Assembly: GCA_946405695.1 (NCBI GenBank)
Contig: CAMJIA010000070.1
Location: 1 to 7,106 of the forward strand
Origin: an uncultured Prevotellaceae bacterium
Lineage (GTDB): Bacteria > Bacteroidota > Bacteroidia > Bacteroidales > Bacteroidaceae
Length of the DNA: 7,106 bases
Direction of reading: 5' to 3'
The notes beneath the pieces are model-generated. The model did no database searches, was not told where the DNA came from, and saw only the letters and a program-made list of their open reading frames with translations. Positions 5,963 through 7,106 of this stretch are shown piece after piece. The position numbers and the translations under genes are program-made. Positions within the stretch are counted from its first letter, which is position 1; every line of letters begins with the position of its first letter.

Positions 5963-7078
5963 ATGAAGACAATATTCAAATCCACAATACTGTTGGCTGT
6001 CGTAGGCTTGTCGCTCTTTACTTCGTGTAAGGATGACAATGACTCCAACCCCGTGCTGGGACAACCTAACACATTCGTTCTGAATGCACCAGCCTATTCT
6101 ACGGTGCCAGTAGATCTGGCCTCATCCGAAGAGATTCCTTTCACATGGTCTTCGCCAGACTACGGTTTCCCCGTAGAGGCAGAGTTCCAGTTAGAGGCTT
6201 CCATCGATGGAAACTTCACGGTTTCTGTTGAAGAGGCTGACGCCGATGAGTCTGGTGCTACTGTTCCAAACTATGTCGTATTGCCTACAGTCTTTACTGG
6301 TGGCAATGGAACTATTCCTTGCAGCGTACTGGCCGATGCCCTCAACAAGATGGGCAACTGGGAAGAGGGTAAGGCACCTGCTACACAGACTATGGTCGTC
6401 CGTGCTTCTGCAAAGACAAAGAATACGGGTGCAGTTGCCATCTACTCTAACACAGTGAACATCGTTGTTGTGCCCAACTTGGAGGCTGCTCCTGCAACTT
6501 ATCCGGAGTTCATCTATGAGATTGGTGCCGAGAGTGATTGGAAAACTGCTCACGAGCTCCGCAGTCCTGCATTGGATGGTATCTACCAGGGCTTCTACTG
6601 GCTCAATGGCGGCTTCAAGTTCAAGCCCAATGCCGACAACTGGGAAGGTGACTGGGGTCAGGATCCTGCTGGCGCTTTTGGTACGCTTGTTGTTGACGGT
6701 GAGGAGGATTGTAACGATCCTGGCAAGAGCTTCCCCGATGATGCAAAGCCTGCCGGCTTCTATCAGGTGAATGTTAACATCGTTGAGATGACATGGAACA
6801 TCGTTCCCATCACGAACATCAGCATTATAGGCGGCTTCAACGACTGGGCCGGCGACGTAGAGATGACCTACAATCCTGAAGGCGGTTACTGGGAGTGCAC
6901 CACAAGTGAGGTGTCAGGCGAGTACAAGTTCCGCGCTAACCATGACTGGGCTATCAACTGGGGTGGCTCTGAGGACAACCTGGAGCAGGATGGTGCCAAC
7001 CTGAACAGCGATGGTGGTAGGCACACCTATAAGCTCTACATCTCTTATGCTGGCAACCATAAGGTAGTTATCGAGTAA
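5963..7078 (+). CDS. susE: SusE-like surface starch/glycan-binding lipoprotein
   Basis: The 371-residue product starts at the ATG at 5963. The in-frame TTG at 5954 lies inside the repeat array and would add only three residues, so ATG is preferred. Residues 1-21 are a lipoprotein signal peptide with lipobox FTSC; Cys22 is followed by KDDND, a textbook Bacteroidota surface-export signal. Residues 30-170 match the SusE N-terminal Ig-like domain (NTFVLNAP at 36-43, DLASSEEIPFTWSSPDYGFP at 51-70, PNLEAAP closing it). Two related C-terminal modules follow, about 180-282 and 285-371, each with an aromatic-rich segment: FKFKPNADNWEGDWG (218-232) and YKFRANHDWAINWG (321-334). This agrees with B. thetaiotaomicron SusE (about 387 aa, two starch-binding modules). 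It is non-catalytic and should help hold starch or a similar glucan at the surface near SusCD. It lies 37 bp after susD, apparently in the same operon. SusE and SusF share architecture; length and position favour SusE. Confidence 0.9.
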   Translation: MKTIFKSTILLAVVGLSLFTSCKDDNDSNPVLGQPNTFVLNAPAYSTVPVDLASSEEIPFTWSSPDYGFPVEAEFQLEASIDGNFTVSVEEADADESGATVPNYVVLPTVFTGGNGTIPCSVLADALNKMGNWEEGKAPATQTMVVRASAKTKNTGAVAIYSNTVNIVVVPNLEAAPATYPEFIYEIGAESDWKTAHELRSPALDGIYQGFYWLNGGFKFKPNADNWEGDWGQDPAGAFGTLVVDGEEDCNDPGKSFPDDAKPAGFYQVNVNIVEMTWNIVPITNISIIGGFNDWAGDVEMTYNPEGGYWECTTSEVSGEYKFRANHDWAINWGGSEDNLEQDGANLNSDGGRHTYKLYISYAGNHKVVIE

Positions 7079-7097
7079 TTTTTAACGACGTAAAATT

Positions 7098-7106
7098 ATG
7101 AAGAAA
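7098..7106 (+). CDS. Start of the next operon gene (three codons, cut by window edge)
   Basis: ATG AAG AAA (Met-Lys-Lys) begins 19 bp after the susE-like stop codon. The 13 bases AAAATTATGAAGA at 7092-7104 are identical to the start region of the susE-like gene (5957-5969), which supports a real translation start. Met-Lys-Lys is a common opening of exported proteins. By analogy with sus loci it may be a SusF-like lipoprotein or an outer-membrane GH13 alpha-amylase, but nothing in the three codons decides this. Confidence 0.6.

Overview
The window is the regulatory and outer-membrane part of a polysaccharide utilization locus (PUL) from a Bacteroidota bacterium. Four things point to the phylum: a SusC-type TonB-dependent transporter with the NEVVVIGYG motif, a SusD lipoprotein directly behind it, lipoproteins with an acidic stretch after the lipobox cysteine (CKDDND in the third gene), and promoters of the TTTG / TAnnTTTG type. 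Protein character and intergenic style suggest Bacteroidales, probably Prevotella or a relative, but genus is an inference.

Layout: positions 1-986 (minus strand) hold a nearly complete LacI-family regulator that runs off the left edge. Positions 987-1201 are an AT-rich divergent control region. It contains a perfect 14-bp palindrome with a central CG, of the type LacI-family proteins bind, a second imperfect inverted repeat, and a good Bacteroidota-type promoter facing each way. Then, all on the plus strand, come susC (1202-4261), a heptamer repeat array (4264-4298), susD (4318-5925), a second heptamer array (5931-5962), a susE-like gene (5963-7078), and the first three codons of another gene at 7098. 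The plus-strand genes are separated by 56, 37 and 19 bp, with no visible terminator hairpin, and look like one operon.

How the genes fit together: SusD and the SusE-like lipoprotein would sit on the cell surface and capture an oligosaccharide. SusD would cap the SusC barrel, which imports the sugar into the periplasm with TonB energy. The LacI-type protein would sense a sugar or sugar-derived signal in the cytoplasm and control the locus. The SusE-like architecture (an Ig-like SusE domain, then two related C-terminal modules) and the resemblance of SusD to the Bacteroides thetaiotaomicron starch SusD suggest starch or another alpha-glucan as substrate. No glycoside hydrolase lies inside the window to confirm this.

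I see no clearly new biological system. The points most worth a second look are the two period-7 repeat arrays in consecutive intergenic gaps, whose units are nearly the same, and the placement of the palindrome: it overlaps the regulator's own -33 element but lies upstream of the susC promoter.
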